Positions 12,330 through 23,803 of a DNA stretch of 64,000 nucleotides are shown piece by piece. Positions within the stretch are counted from its first letter, which is position 1; the number at the start of each line of letters is the position of its first letter. Made by a program: the position numbers and the translations under genes. Source of the stretch: Sesamum alatum. Its lineage: Eukaryota > Streptophyta > Magnoliopsida > Lamiales > Pedaliaceae. The stretch covers positions 48,295,115 through 48,359,114 of the forward strand of contig JACGWO010000002.1 in NCBI GenBank assembly GCA_034509735.1. The letters are read 5' to 3'. Below the pieces are notes generated by a model. That model ran no database searches, was not told the DNA's origin, and saw nothing but the letters and a program-made list of their open reading frames with translations.

Positions 12330-14988
12330 ATGGCCACCGCCCTAGCTCCCGTTTCTATTTCCGGTGAGGATTTTACTTCTTTGTACTGCTCTCCTTTGCC
12401 TTTTCCCTTTTGCTCGCTTAAATTCCCAACATAAATCGATATCATATCACGATTTGATTTAATTTTTATTTTTATTATTGTTATTATTTTTGTTGCGATG
12501 GGTATCTCCTCGTATCCTCCGTTTTTTTTTTTCTTTCTCGCTTTTCTAGTTAATTGATTTTGTGCCGCTTTGCGATCTGCATTGGTAAGTGATAGATATG
12601 TGGAGATGATTTTACGCAAATTCCATTTATTTCTGTTTATTTTTGTATTGTTGCTTTAATGGTCTCGTCAAAATCCTTGCGGTTCTCTTGCAGGAGGACA
12701 TCGTACCAAGAACTGTGGCCTTGTATCTGTAAATTCCAGCGCTTTTGTCAAGACACAGATGTTAACAATTCAACGGAAGACGCCCACTCGAGCCAACCGC
12801 AACTTGTCTATTCGTGCTCAATACGAGTACGACTGTTCCTCACCAATATATCTGAAATTGTTTTAAGTTCATTGGAGATTATGCTAAATAGGTCCTTAAT
12901 TTGCACAGCATGGGTACTTAAGTAATCAAAAGGTTCAAGACTTTGGTGCAGAAAGTTAAATTAGGTACCCGGGGGCGGGGGTGTTTTTAAGTACTTGTGC
13001 TATAGAAACAATATGAAAATACTTTCGAATGAGAATGCTCTCCAGAAATGGGAAATGGGCATTCAATATGAATTTGCTGAATTCAATACATTATTTCATG
13101 GGTTTGTCATTAAACACTGGTACCTAGATATATTTTTTATATTGATAATGTGATACAAAAAAAAGGATAACAGAAGAAATAACTATTGTGATAAATGGTT
13201 CGTTCATTTATGGATAACGCCACTGGCTATTCTTGGAATCTTTCTTTCTACAATGGTTGTTGCTTGAAATGTGGTTTGCAGCAGTTCTTCATGCATTTGT
13301 AGTATAAATGTTAATTGAATTCGATACTAAATGATTTGAAATATTAATACCTCAAGAAAATGGTGTTCAGGCCTTCTTCAGGGTGATGCTCTCTTTGAGT
13401 TAAATTTTCTGGTGATTCAGTTGACTTAATAAATTTGTGGTACGCCAGGCCGTCGTGATTGGTTGTTATCGTTATACATTTTTAAAGCGTTCGGCGGCAC
13501 CTGGAGAATTTAATTGGGACACAATTTGAGATTATCTCTGAGTCAAAAGTTTGCCATAGGTTTCACATATTGATTGCTAAGGTTATCAATCTTTCTCATG
13601 ATGTATGCAACTTTTCATTTTTTTTCTGAAAATTAGTTCTACAATTGTGGTTGTTATCATACGCAGTTCCCTGAAATTACCACTGTGCTTGTGGTTTTAG
13701 CATTAGGATACTGAATATGAGATCAGGGGATCTTTATGCTCTCCCTCCCACTATCATCTTATGTGATGTAGACTATAAAAATGAAGTAGAGAGAAAATCT
13801 CTGTTGTTGTAAATGTGCGGGCCATAGCATGTTTTTTAGATGCTTTTATTTGAGTGATTCTTCTAGTCAATGTACTAAAGTTAATGACATTGGTTACCTT
13901 GGTTGCCTTTTACCAGCTAGAAGTTGAATTAATTCTCTATGTTAGATTTAAATTTTTTTTCCTTCTGCATGTAGTGACCGTAGCGGTGGAAGTGGTGCTG
14001 ATTTTGCAGCTGGTTTCCTTCTTGGAGGTGCAGTATTCGGCACACTTGCATACATTTTTGCTCCCCAGGTGATTATAAATATCCATTTAAACCTCAATTT
14101 TGACTTTGATCCCACTCTTTACTTCTAAAGCTCTTTGGTTTACGGTGCTATGCTATTATTATGAGATAAAGGGATTGCCCTTAGCTCAATAAGCTATAGG
14201 CATGAAAGAAAACTATAATGAGCGAAGCCTGAGTTTCAGAACCAAATTTGTCCAGGCAATGCTATTTAGATTTGATTCTTGAGATGAAAGCCAATACTCA
14301 CATCTTGGATAAATTGTCTTGTAGATTGATATAACACAGAATGTCTAGATACTCATATTAACTTATTTATAAAAGTAAGCTTAGGCCAAGTACTGCTTGG
14401 AAGCACAGACACTGCTAAGAGATACATGTAAGAACTAAAAACATGGATATATACCAAAATTTATTGCATTACATAGAATACGTGTATGAGGTACTTAATG
14501 GTACGGAACGGATAACAACTTATGCAGGCGCCGATGGAAAGGAAAGTGCTTATGGATACAACAGTGTTCTATGCTTCTTCTTTTTTTTTTATTATTATTA
14601 TTTACTCTGCTTCTTTTGTACTATTAGATAAGAAGATCATTGCTAAATGAAGATGAATATGGGTTTAGGAGGGCCAAGCGACCAATTTACTATGATGAAG
14701 GTTTGGAGGTAACTATGATACTTGCAGCTTTCACACTTGCTTTGATTGGACATGAACTTTCAGCTAATTTATCTCTTTGGTGTACAACAACTTCCCCTTA
14801 CCATCCTAACCCACCAAAACACTTTCTTATTCCATCTCATTTTTGACATTCAGAAAACGAGGCAGACCTTGAATGAAAAAATAAGCCAACTCAACTCTGC
14901 CATCGACAATGTCTCTTCCCGGTTGAGAGGTGGCAATAATTTGCCCCAGGTACCAGTCGAGATTGATCCTGAAGAAGCTGCCTTGTAA
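12330..14988 (+). CDS. small chloroplast inner-envelope-type protein (At3g02900/At5g16660/At1g42960-like)
   Basis: Five exons (12330-12363, 12694-12826, 13975-14068, 14628-14708, 14854-14988) join in frame to 158 aa. The N-terminus is rich in Ser, Thr, Ala and basic residues and has few acidic ones up to about residue 50, as expected of a plastid transit peptide. Next is a glycine-rich linker, then one hydrophobic Gly-rich segment at about 66-86 (DFAAGFLLGG...AYIFAP), probably membrane-spanning. After IRRSLLNEDEYGFRRAKRP comes a short amphipathic helix (TRQTLNEKISQLNSAIDNVSSRLRG). The family is plant-specific. One Arabidopsis member is annotated as a chloroplast inner-envelope protein. Biochemical function is unknown. 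It follows the AIPP2-like gene in the same orientation. Confidence 0.85.
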
Positions 14989-16545
14989 GAACTGGTTTTC
15001 CTGCATCTCAATGTTTGGCACATGTTTGGTCTTCCAGTTTTATGAGTTTGCTTGGTGATAGCATGTTACTGTATATGCAAAGCCGCAACACTTTTCCAGT
15101 CTTGTTGATTTGCATTCAGTGATGAAGTAACCTGAACTTCATAAACTATTACTGGATGACCCATTTGAGGGATTTGGTTCTCATCATGTGTTTTTATTCT
15201 CATCAAACAGAAATATTATATGAATTGCGTATTACTTTGTATTGACAAAGGACATGCATCAAATACATGTTTGTAGTAAGTCGCATACAAGCTGGGAAAT
15301 TTGTAATAACAGTTCTCGGTCGGTGCACAATTTGGTTATGGACTCTAGGACTTTTCCAGATATAGAAATGTCTGGTGAGATTTATCGGAGATTTCCTTGG
15401 GGTGGTTTTGAAACCATGGATATGTTCTCAAGTTGGAGGTTTATGCAAAAATAGATATGAGGCTAGTGTGAAGTATCATGAATTGCTGATGAGATTTGTT
15501 GATTAGAATTGAGAATATTTTTGCTGTCTTGATGGGGTGTACGTGATAAGAACTTGGACCAAAAAAACAAAAGGTGTTGGGAAGTTGATGTAGAAATATG
15601 GCTCCTTGTATGTCTGGAGGAGGATCACCTAGAAAAGAACACTTAGAAGTCTCTATAGGCCATGCTTGATTCTTGAAAAACTCTTGTGGTTTAACATATC
15701 AAATTAGGCCATGATTACTGTGTGATATGAGTTACTTGGGTAATAGGATACAAAAAACCCTGTATTAAATTATATTATGTTTATTTTGGCTGTTCGGATT
15801 GAATTGAGTTATTCAACTCAAACAATAATTAGTACTGGACTCTTGGATTAGTACTGAACATCCATTATGCAGAATAAACACTTTATTTGGGTATACAAAA
15901 TTGCTTATACAATCTAATTATGAAAAATAAACAAGGGAATCTTATTGTACAAATCAAGAACCCAAATAAAAAAATGAATCAAGAGGATGTCGTGAGGTGT
16001 GGTCACTGTCGCTTACTGTTTCTTTTCTTAGTATATAAATAAATAAATTGATTGTATTATTTAAAGGGCTTGATATGATAATAGAATCTGGAAAAGTCGT
16101 TGAGCCATTATTCATTTAAGTGGACATCTGCGGTGGATGTATTCCGGCGTTTTCCATCTCTCCGACGACTCTCACTTCTGCAAATATTTTACACTTTCCC
16201 ATAAATAATAATATTTTGGTGCAAATTGCAAGGGTCCCTCTTGTGTCAAAAGTCCTCATCTGTAGAATAAGAGTTCATTTGATTCCCTATATTTTTTAAC
16301 AATCGATGTATTTTATTTAATATTAATCAATGGTTCATATGTTATCATAATCAATGGTTCGTATAAATTCTTACTTAAATTTATGGCTAATACCTTTTCT
16401 TTTCAATCAATGGTCCAAGTTTACTTTCATATATATAATTTATATACGAAATTTAAAAACAAAACACAAAAAGCAAAAATCCTCTCATCCTCTTCAATTA
16501 CTTCAATTTATATATGAAGTGTTGATATGTCTAATACAGAAAGGT
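14989..16545. other. 3' UTR and intergenic DNA without visible genes
   Basis: The first 150-200 bases are probably the 3' UTR of the plastid protein gene. The rest is AT-rich with only short chance open frames. No repeat boundary or RNA gene was recognised. Confidence 0.5.
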
Positions 16546-16672
16546 CAATTGTTCACGATTAAGGGTACAAATGTTATTTCACAATTAACAATAAAGTAAA
16601 ATCGTTAATTGTTCACAATTAAGGGTACAATTAAGGGTACAAATATTATTTCACAATTAAAAATAAAGTAAG
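16546..16672. repeat. imperfect tandem duplication, about 60 bp
   Basis: Two adjacent copies of aattgttcac(g/a)attaaggg followed by tacaaat(g/a)ttatttcacaa and ttaa(c/a)aataaagta. They begin near 16546 and 16606. The second has an extra internal duplication of attaagggtaca. No coding content. Confidence 0.8.
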
Positions 16673-17246
16673 AAGTGCGTGATGAACATCTGAAGAGTTA
16701 AGTGATATTTTGCACATTTTTAAATATTTAGGAACATAAATTGAACTTTTTCCTTCTTACATAAAAACCTTTTGTTCGTTTTCCATATCACATATAAATA
16801 AACTATGAATTACCCATAATATTTGATATATTAATTATAGTTCATAAAATTGAATATTTCAAAGTGTGTCACTTTCCCACTCATATGTAAGTAGTTTATA
16901 AAATTCTTTATTTCTATTTATTTAATTACATAGCATACAACATTTATTATCCTTGAAATAAAACTTTAATATATTATTCATTTGGCACACGCAATCAAAC
17001 AGTAACAATTAAAACTGTAATGGAGTGGAGTATGAGTGAGCCAACAATGAGACGTTGTCGAAGAGGACAAATACAAAAGGAAAAAGCAAAAGAAAAGTCA
17101 TCACTCAAGACACGCCACATCCAATCGCTTGCTTTTCTAGTTGTACGTAATACGTACAACGTACAACTGGTGGGCAACAGCAGCAGCAAAAATTGACGGA
17201 CGGTTGACCGAATCAAGGTACCGGTGCAGGCGGAGCGGAGGCCGCT
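16673..17246. other. intergenic DNA downstream of GGCT
   Basis: AT-rich DNA that becomes more GC-balanced towards 17000-17246, where the 3' UTR of the minus-strand gene should lie. Nothing else recognised. Confidence 0.4.
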
Positions 17247-17780
17247 CTACCCGGAATGGGCAGGATCCGAGTGGGAATCAACGAAAAGGCGAATTTGATC
17301 CAAGAAAGTGAGGTGGTGTGGCCTATCCTTGCGCTTCACGTACCCTTTCGCCACTTTCTCGGTGTAGCAGTTATACCCTTCCTCCCCGTTCCTCTTCCAC
17401 AGCGCCTCCGCGTAGCTCGGGTGCGCGTAGTACGCTTCGGCGGACGCCGTCCTGCCGTCGATCTCGATCTGGATCGGCAGCCTCTCGTAGTGTCCTTTCG
17501 TGACGCCCTCGAGCTCGTCCATCCGGGCGATCGCGGCGGGGGAAACGGCGTAGAGCTCGCCGGAGACGCATTGGCCGCGGCCGGGGAGGTTGAGGAGGAA
17601 GGGGACGCGGTAGGGCCCACAGACGAGGGGAAGGGGGTGGAGGGTGCGGCAGAAGCCGAGGAAGGTGGCGTCGCCGGTGGCGATCATATCTTGCAAGAGG
17701 ATGTGATTGGAGAATCCCTGCTTGAGAGTGCCGTAGGTGAACACGAGCGCAGGTTTCGTCACCGGCGCCTCCGCTCCCAT
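17247..17780 (-). CDS. gamma-glutamylcyclotransferase (AIG2/GGACT-like, At3g02910-type)
   Basis: An intronless open frame of 177 aa. Gamma-glutamylcyclotransferases release 5-oxoproline from gamma-glutamyl compounds. The plant At3g02910-type proteins are assigned to this fold, with substrate not firmly established. The substrate-loop motif FTYGTLKQG is at 14-22, and the conserved acidic motif DELEG is at 88-92, where E91 is the likely catalytic glutamate, followed by HYER. Sheet strands such as [19 protein letters not shown] also fit. The frame stays open to an upstream ATG (17873) that would add 31 residues. I prefer MGAEAPV at 17780 because the length and the immediate VFTYGT context match the family, and the extension reads as 5' UTR. 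The coding region is strikingly GC-rich, unlike its surroundings. It is convergent with the plastid protein gene. Confidence 0.88.
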   Translation of the reverse strand: MGAEAPVTKPALVFTYGTLKQGFSNHILLQDMIATGDATFLGFCRTLHPLPLVCGPYRVPFLLNLPGRGQCVSGELYAVSPAAIARMDELEGVTKGHYERLPIQIEIDGRTASAEAYYAHPSYAEALWKRNGEEGYNCYTEKVAKGYVKRKDRPHHLTFLDQIRLFVDSHSDPAHSG

Positions 17781-18236
17781 CTCATTTAATGGAGAGGTGA
17801 GTAGCAGCTCGTAATGTATGAATTGAATTGTAGGGTTTTGCTTGCAGGGGAAAGGGAAATTCTCTGTGATCACTCAATCAACAAACAATTTTATCACTCT
17901 TTCTTCCTTCAATCTTCTTCTTGTTGTTCTATGGTGTGAGTGTGTGTTTGGTTTCTGGAGAAATATGTGTTTTGTGTGTGTATATATTTATGTATGATAT
18001 GCATTCATAAATAGTGAGGATTGAGAATAAAGAAATAGAGGCGTGGGCCTTGGCAGCCTTTCCGCTTTGCTTTGGGTGATGACCCCAAGAACAAGTGTTG
18101 CGTCCTCTATTTTTTATTCTTTTCAAAACAAATATATTATTGTGAAAAAATTATATTTACACCATGATTTTTCGTTCATTTATTCAAATCATTCTTATTT
18201 TTATTTCTTTTAACGTAATTATAGAAATCACTCGTA
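17781..18236 (-). promoter_or_regulatory. 5' UTR and promoter region of GGCT
   Basis: Minus-strand leader with a pyrimidine/GT-rich stretch (17881-17960). An AT-rich block near 17975-17995 could hold the TATA element. No single decisive site can be named. Confidence 0.35.
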
Positions 18237-18709
18237 GAAAATAGAGGTGGATAAATTGCAATTACCCTATTGTGTTATTGAAATATTGCTAAAACCCTCT
18301 TGTATTTTGGAAATATGCAGAAAATCCTCCGTGTTTTCTAAAACCCTGTGCGAAACCTCCCTTCCGTTAGAAACTAAAGAAATGTGGGCTTGTAGCGCTA
18401 TCTATGCTAATATGGATGAATTTTTTATGTTTTTTTGGACATATTTTGGACTTATTAAAGATTAAAATACCCCCATTTATCCTACTAAAGCATTCTTGAT
18501 AAGTAGTATTGTTTTTACATAAGTTTGAGCGATTGGAAAGAGTTTCTAAGAAGAATCATTTAATTTTCCCTGGCCTTGCTGAATTTAGGAGATTATCTAC
18601 AAACCTCATTTATTACGATCTGTGATATAATAGAATCCAGGACTCAGGACGAAGAGATGAAAACAATTAAAAATACCGACCATAAATTTACAAAACTAGA
18701 TATTCCTGG
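18237..18709. repeat. one-ended MITE-like fragment and unassigned DNA
   Basis: Near 18248 the sequence reads ggataaattgcaattaccc, the typical start of the ggata/gggta-type inverted-repeat elements seen elsewhere in this window. No matching far end is visible, so I treat it as a truncated or decayed element. The rest is unassigned. Confidence 0.3.
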
Positions 18710-19120
18710 CCCATTTCTTTCTCTCGTTTAAGCTTGGTAAGGCCCAAGACTTGGGCCCAGAGAGGGCCCAAGCAGATTCGGGTTGGTTCGACCTTACCCC
18801 AAACCCGACAGACTTGGATCTTTGAATTAGAAACACGTGACATCGTCCCAAAATCCATCATGTCATCTGTACATTAATTCTGAGCTATAAATACTCTTCA
18901 ATTAAATATTCAGGTATCTTATATACTCACTCTTATTATTTAGTTCCGATCTAATAACCCTTGAATCATTATCAAACTTGATCATATGAGTGGTTTTTTT
19001 TGGAAGCGATCCAAACACCTCTGACAAGTATTTCTAATTTTAGGTTTATTTCTCTTGAATTTGATGAGATCATCCTATCGATAGACCACCAGGTCTCATC
19101 AATATTTTAAATTTTTAAAA
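18710..19120 (+). mobile_element. LTR-retrotransposon-derived fragment (possible decayed solo LTR)
   Basis: GGCCCAAG-rich DNA is followed by a TATA-like ctataaatac (about 18886). Then comes a run ending in agtggttttttttggaag and a T-rich tract. That layout resembles the R/U5 part of plant LTRs. No second LTR, primer-binding site or gag-pol coding is present, and the ends are not defined. Confidence 0.3.
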
Positions 19121-19434
19121 GAAAGCACGTGTCAAACTACACATTGATTAGCCACCGGATAAAACCGAACACAACCGACGCCCATAGGCCATATCCTAGA
19201 ACAAATTAGACAATCTTATCATAAGAATGATGGTGGGATACTAATAAGAGAACAATAATATTGTTGCATAGACTAAAAACAATATATTTTACAACAAAAA
19301 AACATGGTTCGTATGTTGTTTGTTGTAGTACATAGATAGAGAGGGTGAAGCAACAACAAGAAATTCCCTCGTATCAATGAATTGGATAGCAATGGACAAG
19401 ATTATGCCCATCATATTGACTGCAATATAATATA
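19121..19434. other. intergenic DNA with no recognised feature
   Basis: AT-rich, no coding potential. Its last nine bases, tataatata, are the left target-site duplication of the element that follows. Confidence 0.4.
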
Positions 19435-19852
19435 GGATAAATTACAGTCACCTTTTCTGAAATTTGTCATAATTATAAATATTTTTAAAAAATTATAAAT
19501 ATTTCCGTGAGATTTGTTATTTTTAATCAAAGGTCTGAAATTGATCATTTTGCCCTTGAAATTTTAGTTGAAATTGTAGAAAAATCAACCGAGACAAATT
19601 GTATTATTGCTCCGCTGTGTAAAAAACTTAAGAAACTTCTCTCTGCACATTGTAGTCCAAATAAATTCAAAAAAAAAATAAGAATAATTCAGTTTGCATA
19701 AGGGCATTTTGGTTAGTTCACCCATAAAAATGGATGGAAATGGATTATTTGTTAGACGGTTACAAACCTCAGGGGGTGATTTATAATTTTTCAAACAATG
19801 AAAGAGTGTTTATAATTATGTCAAATCTTAGGAGAATAGTTGTAATTTACCC
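19435..19852. mobile_element. 418-bp MULE-type MITE
   Basis: Ends are inverted repeats: left ggataaattacagtcacc, right (reverse complement) gggtaaattacaactatt. Both continue into a shared cataattataaat block over about 65 bp. It is flanked by a perfect 9-bp duplication, tataatata (19426-19434 and 19853-19861). Internal blocks such as ttttgcccttgaaattttag, and gggcattttggttagttcac near the right end, match the 54.3-kb element and the subterminal parts of the 57.8-kb MULE. It has no coding capacity. Confidence 0.85.
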
Positions 19853-19941
19853 TATAATATATATATAAATGTATATATTATTACGGTAAATCTTCCATCC
19901 CATTCCCACTACACAAACCCCACATTCATACATCAAATATT

Positions 19942-20986
19942 GCGATAAATGCAATTTTGGTCCCTAAACAATATCACTAAAGCAGTTTTGGTCCTCAAAC
20001 TTTTTGAGGTTGTAATATTAGTCCTCAAACATTCATTTTTCAAGCACTTTCGGTCCTCCCGTTAATTTGGTCGTTATACTTGATGAAAATTCAATGTTTT
20101 TTGGTAAAAAAATATTATTTTACTCCTATTTTGCACTATTTTTCAACTTTTAATGTAATACACTTATTTTTTTTATTTTTCTTCAAACTTAAAGAGATAA
20201 AAAACCAAAAATATTGAATTTAAGCAACAAATTTGCTATATAATTTTCACAAAATTTATCAATAATCTATTTTGTGTATAATACAATACCTAAAACATGT
20301 GCAAAGCAAAAACCAATATAAATATTGGAAAAATAAACATCCTTGCATTAATTAAACATCGAAACAACAATTTAACATAACATTCAACAATTTCAAATTG
20401 AATAGTTTCATAATCTTAACTTTACCATTCCACAATCGCAAACATTAATTAAATAAGATTCTAATTAAATAAGAATCTAATTCCATAATCTCAAACATTA
20501 ATTAATAAGAATCCATCAATTTGAGATTGTTGAACGTTATGTTAAATTGCTGTTTCAATGTTTAATTAATGCAAGAATGTTTATTGTTTAATATTTATGT
20601 TGTTTTTTGCTTTGCACATGTTTTAGGTATTGTATTATACGTACACGAAATAGATTATCGATAAATTTTGTGAAGATTATATATAGCAAATTTGTTGCTT
20701 AAATTCAATATTTTTTTGGTTTTTTTATCTCTTTAAGTTTGAAGAAAAATGAAAAAAATAAGTGTATTAGACTAAAAGTTGAAAAACAACACAAAATAGG
20801 ACCAAAATAACATCTTTTTACAAAAAAAAAAAAAAGAATTCCCATCAAGTATAACGGCCAAACTAACGGAAGGACCGAAAGTGCTTAAAAAATGAATGTT
20901 TGAGGACTAATATTGCAACATCAAAAAGTTTGAGGACCAAAACTGCTTTAGTGGCATTGTTTAGGGACCAAAATTGCATTTATCCC
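19942..20986. mobile_element. 1,045-bp foldback element with ~460-bp inverted arms
   Basis: The left arm (19942 to about 20405) and right arm (about 20525 to 20986) are reverse complements with few differences. Both contain the blocks aaaactgctttagtg, gaggactaatattgca, cgttatacttgatg and tgcacatgttttaggtattg, in one orientation or the other. A perfect 9-bp duplication, tcaaatatt, flanks it (19933-19941 and 20987-20995). The termini read gcgataaatgca and tgcatttatccc. The size of the duplication and the long inverted repeats suggest a Mutator-type foldback. No open frame. If transcribed it would form a very long hairpin. Confidence 0.92.
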
Positions 20987-21376
20987 TCAAATATTAGTAA
21001 CCTTTAATGTCTTCGAACTTAATTATTTCCCCCCTATCGCAAACACTAAGATCTCATTTATTTTGTAATATAGATTATTTGATGATAGGATAAGAAAAAT
21101 TTATATTAATTATACTATATTTACTTAGACTGTTCGTATTGAATATCTCAATTAATCTAAACTCAAACAATAATTAGTATCAAAAATTAATAATGAGTTT
21201 TCATAATGCAAAATAAACACCTTACTTAAATATATTGGGCTGAAAGACGTCACTGGTCAAAAGGAAATGCGTCTAATTTGGTTTGAGTTGGGACTTACTG
21301 CACTTTCTTTGCTTTACATAACCACAAACACAACCCATTTACCTCCCCACCCCACGCCCACTCACTATTATTATTA

Positions 21377-21637
21377 GGTTAAATTACATTGACACTGTTT
21401 AAGGTTACGTCCGCATACACAAATACTTCATGATTTTCGTAAAATTATAATTCCGTCCTTTAAGGTTGTAGTTGTAGTTGTAGGTACATTTCATTTTCAA
21501 CGAGAAAAATTTACACAAACACACCATAAAGTACATTATACTAATATTTCTAAGAAGGTGTACATGTAATTTCACAAAAGGCAAAGAGTGTTTGTGTATT
21601 TAGATTTAATCTTAAGGGGCGTCAATGTAATTTACAC
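21377..21637. mobile_element. 261-bp inverted-repeat element (MITE)
   Basis: The left end, ggttaaattacattgacact, pairs with the reverse complement of the right end, gtgtaaattacattgacgcc, and homology continues for about 50 bp. Flanks ttattatta and atattatta match at 8 of 9 bases, consistent with a 9-bp target duplication. No coding sequence. Confidence 0.7.
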
Positions 21638-21767
21638 ATATTATTATGAAAAAATAAGAAAATTATTAATTAATATCTCCTCTGACTTTTATTGATTCTT
21701 TTTATAGAAGTGATAATTGTATGATTGTATGAATGTTTTGATAAATTGAACAATACAATAATTTTTA

Positions 21768-22655
21768 GGATTAAATATATTTTGAACTTCTGGACTATGT
21801 ATGTAGTGGAATTTACCGTTTTAAAGTATGAAAGGTAGCAAAGACCCTACTGATAAAATAGTTAGACATTGATAGGACAAAAATGTCTCTCTCACTTGCT
21901 CCCTATACTTTCATTTTTACTCCCTAAAGTATGTTTTAGGGTTAATTATACTTAGACCCCCTTTGAAAATGTGGAATTACACTTCCCCCAATAAAGTTTT
22001 AAAATTACACTTACACCCCTCCGAAAATTCATCATTTACACCCGACCTTCTTTCGTTGAGGTTTCGACGGGAAGTGCTACCGTCAGCAAAAATAATTACA
22101 TAAATTTTCAATTTTGGCTCTCATTTAATATTTTCATGTATATTTTTGTATATCTATATATGTTATATGTAATATTTATATAGTGTTTTCAAAATTTATA
22201 TTTAAATTTTCAATTTTGCCTCTCATTTAATATTTTTGTATATTTATAGTGTATATCTATATATGTTATATGTAATATTTTAAACTTATCTCGATAATTT
22301 ATTTTTTAAAAAGTACAATATATATAACAACACATGCAGAAATTATATAAGTTTTTTAACAGTTATGTAAAAAGTATAGAATTGTAAATCTGTAGACTTT
22401 ATACAGATTCTATACTGATTATAAAAATTACACATTTTGAGTAGTATTTATTTTAAATAAAATCTATATAATAAATCAAATTTATGTTTTAAGGAAATGA
22501 TTGTAATAGACATATTTCAGGAGGTGTAAATAATAAGGGCATTTTTGTCTTAAAAAAAATTGATCCATATCTTGAGGGGATATTTTGTTACATTTTATAG
22601 TTTAGAAGGGTAAATGCACTTCATGCATAGTTCAACGGTGTAAAATATATTTAAT
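21768..22655. mobile_element. composite inverted-repeat element with a second element inside
   Basis: The start (ggattaaatatattttgaac...) and the end (reverse complement ...ttaaatatattttacaccg) are similar over about 60-70 bp. Both contain ctatg(t/c)atg(t/a)ag and a tttacc block. From about 21946 the interior reads like the left arm of the 23021 element (gttaattatacttagacccc, then aaaattacacttacacccct). This suggests a nested, partly deleted insertion. Boundaries are approximate. Confidence 0.45.
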
Positions 22656-23020
22656 AATAATTCTTATAGGATAAAATTTTAAAGTATGTACATTCTTTTA
22701 ATCCCTAATAATTTTGTTTTCCAAAGATTTCAAAATTTTTAATCCTCATTTAAAATTATGTGTCGTGATACATTGATTAATTTTAAATTATTTTAATACA
22801 GAGCAATTTGAAATTCTTTATCTATATTAAATACATATATTCTGCATAAAATAGGTTTTTAATGTTAATCTCTAAAATTGTTGGGAATATCCTCAAACAC
22901 CCACCCCCCAAAAAAAAAAATTAAAAAGTTATCACTAATATCTTGATAAATGAAGCCAAATCTAATTTGATCCCAAATCAATTCATGACCTAACAAGTTT
23001 GATAAATATACATATATATA

Positions 23021-23524
23021 GTGTTAATTACACTTAGATCCCCTCTAAAAATGAATAATTATACTTTCTTCAAAAAAAGTTTTAAGATTACACTTACACT
23101 CCCTCCGAAAATTCTCTGTTTACACCTGACCACCATCCGTTAGAGTTTGAACGAAAAATATTCACATCAACAAAAATAATTACATAAATTTTTAATTTTT
23201 TCCATCATTTAACATTCTCATATATATTTTTGTACTTATAAGAAGATAAATATAATATATATATATATATGGAGTGATGCCAAGATTATTACATTTTTTA
23301 CTTATAAGTACAAAATTATTACATTAAAATATTAAATGAAAAGTAAAATTGAAAATTTATGTAATTATTTTTGTTGACGTGAACATTTTCCGTCCATACT
23401 TTAATGAATAGAGGTCAAGTGTAAACGGAGAATTTTTAAAGGGGGTTGTAAGTGTAATTTTAAAATTTTTTTGAGAAAAAGTGTAATTATGTATTTTTAG
23501 AGGGGGTCTAAGTGTAATTAATCC
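23021..23524. mobile_element. 504-bp foldback MITE
   Basis: The left arm starts gtgttaattacacttagatc. The right arm, reverse-complemented, starts ggattaattacacttagacc. Pairing continues for about 230-250 bp per arm (both arms contain aaaaataattacataaattt). The centre near 23235-23330 contains an (AT)n run. Flanks are low-complexity TA repeats, so the target duplication cannot be resolved. The 44195 element shares its ends. Confidence 0.8.
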
Positions 23525-23705
23525 TATATATATATATTTTAAAAAAAAGAAAAGAAAAAGAAAATAAAAAATATTTTGAGAATAATTGAGTAATATCTTT
23601 CTCATATTAATATTAGTACTGCTCGAAAAAGAAACGTCTGCCTTTTTCCCTTCTCCTCTTTTCTGGTTGAATGTTCTTGCCCCTTCCCTTCCCCCTCTTC
23701 TCCAT

Positions 23706-23708
<3 letters not shown>

Positions 23709-23737
<29 letters not shown>
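23709..23737 (+). promoter_or_regulatory. (CT)n tract in the PLATZ leader
   Basis: A run of CT dinucleotides, followed by further CT blocks to 23749, lies about 70-95 bases before the start codon. CT/GA tracts near transcription starts often recruit BPC-type factors in plants. Its role here is inferred. It may also be a polymorphic microsatellite. Confidence 0.5.
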
Positions 23738-23747
<10 letters not shown>

Positions 23748-23803
23748 ACATTCAAATTCACCAAGAACACGAAGCAACTTCTGCAACCCTTCATCAAGAA
23801 TCA

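Noticed and set aside
17256..17789. 177-aa plus-strand open frame opposite the GGCT gene
   Set aside because: GC-rich antisense shadow. Only the minus strand carries the YGTLKQG and DELEG motifs.
17781..17873. 31-residue N-terminal extension of the GGCT protein
   Set aside because: The upstream ATG is in frame, but the extension is not typical of the family and the downstream start gives the usual length.
18710..19120. Full LTR retrotransposon
   Set aside because: Only an LTR-like promoter/terminator layout is visible. No paired LTR, primer-binding site or gag-pol coding nearby, so kept only as a low-confidence fragment.
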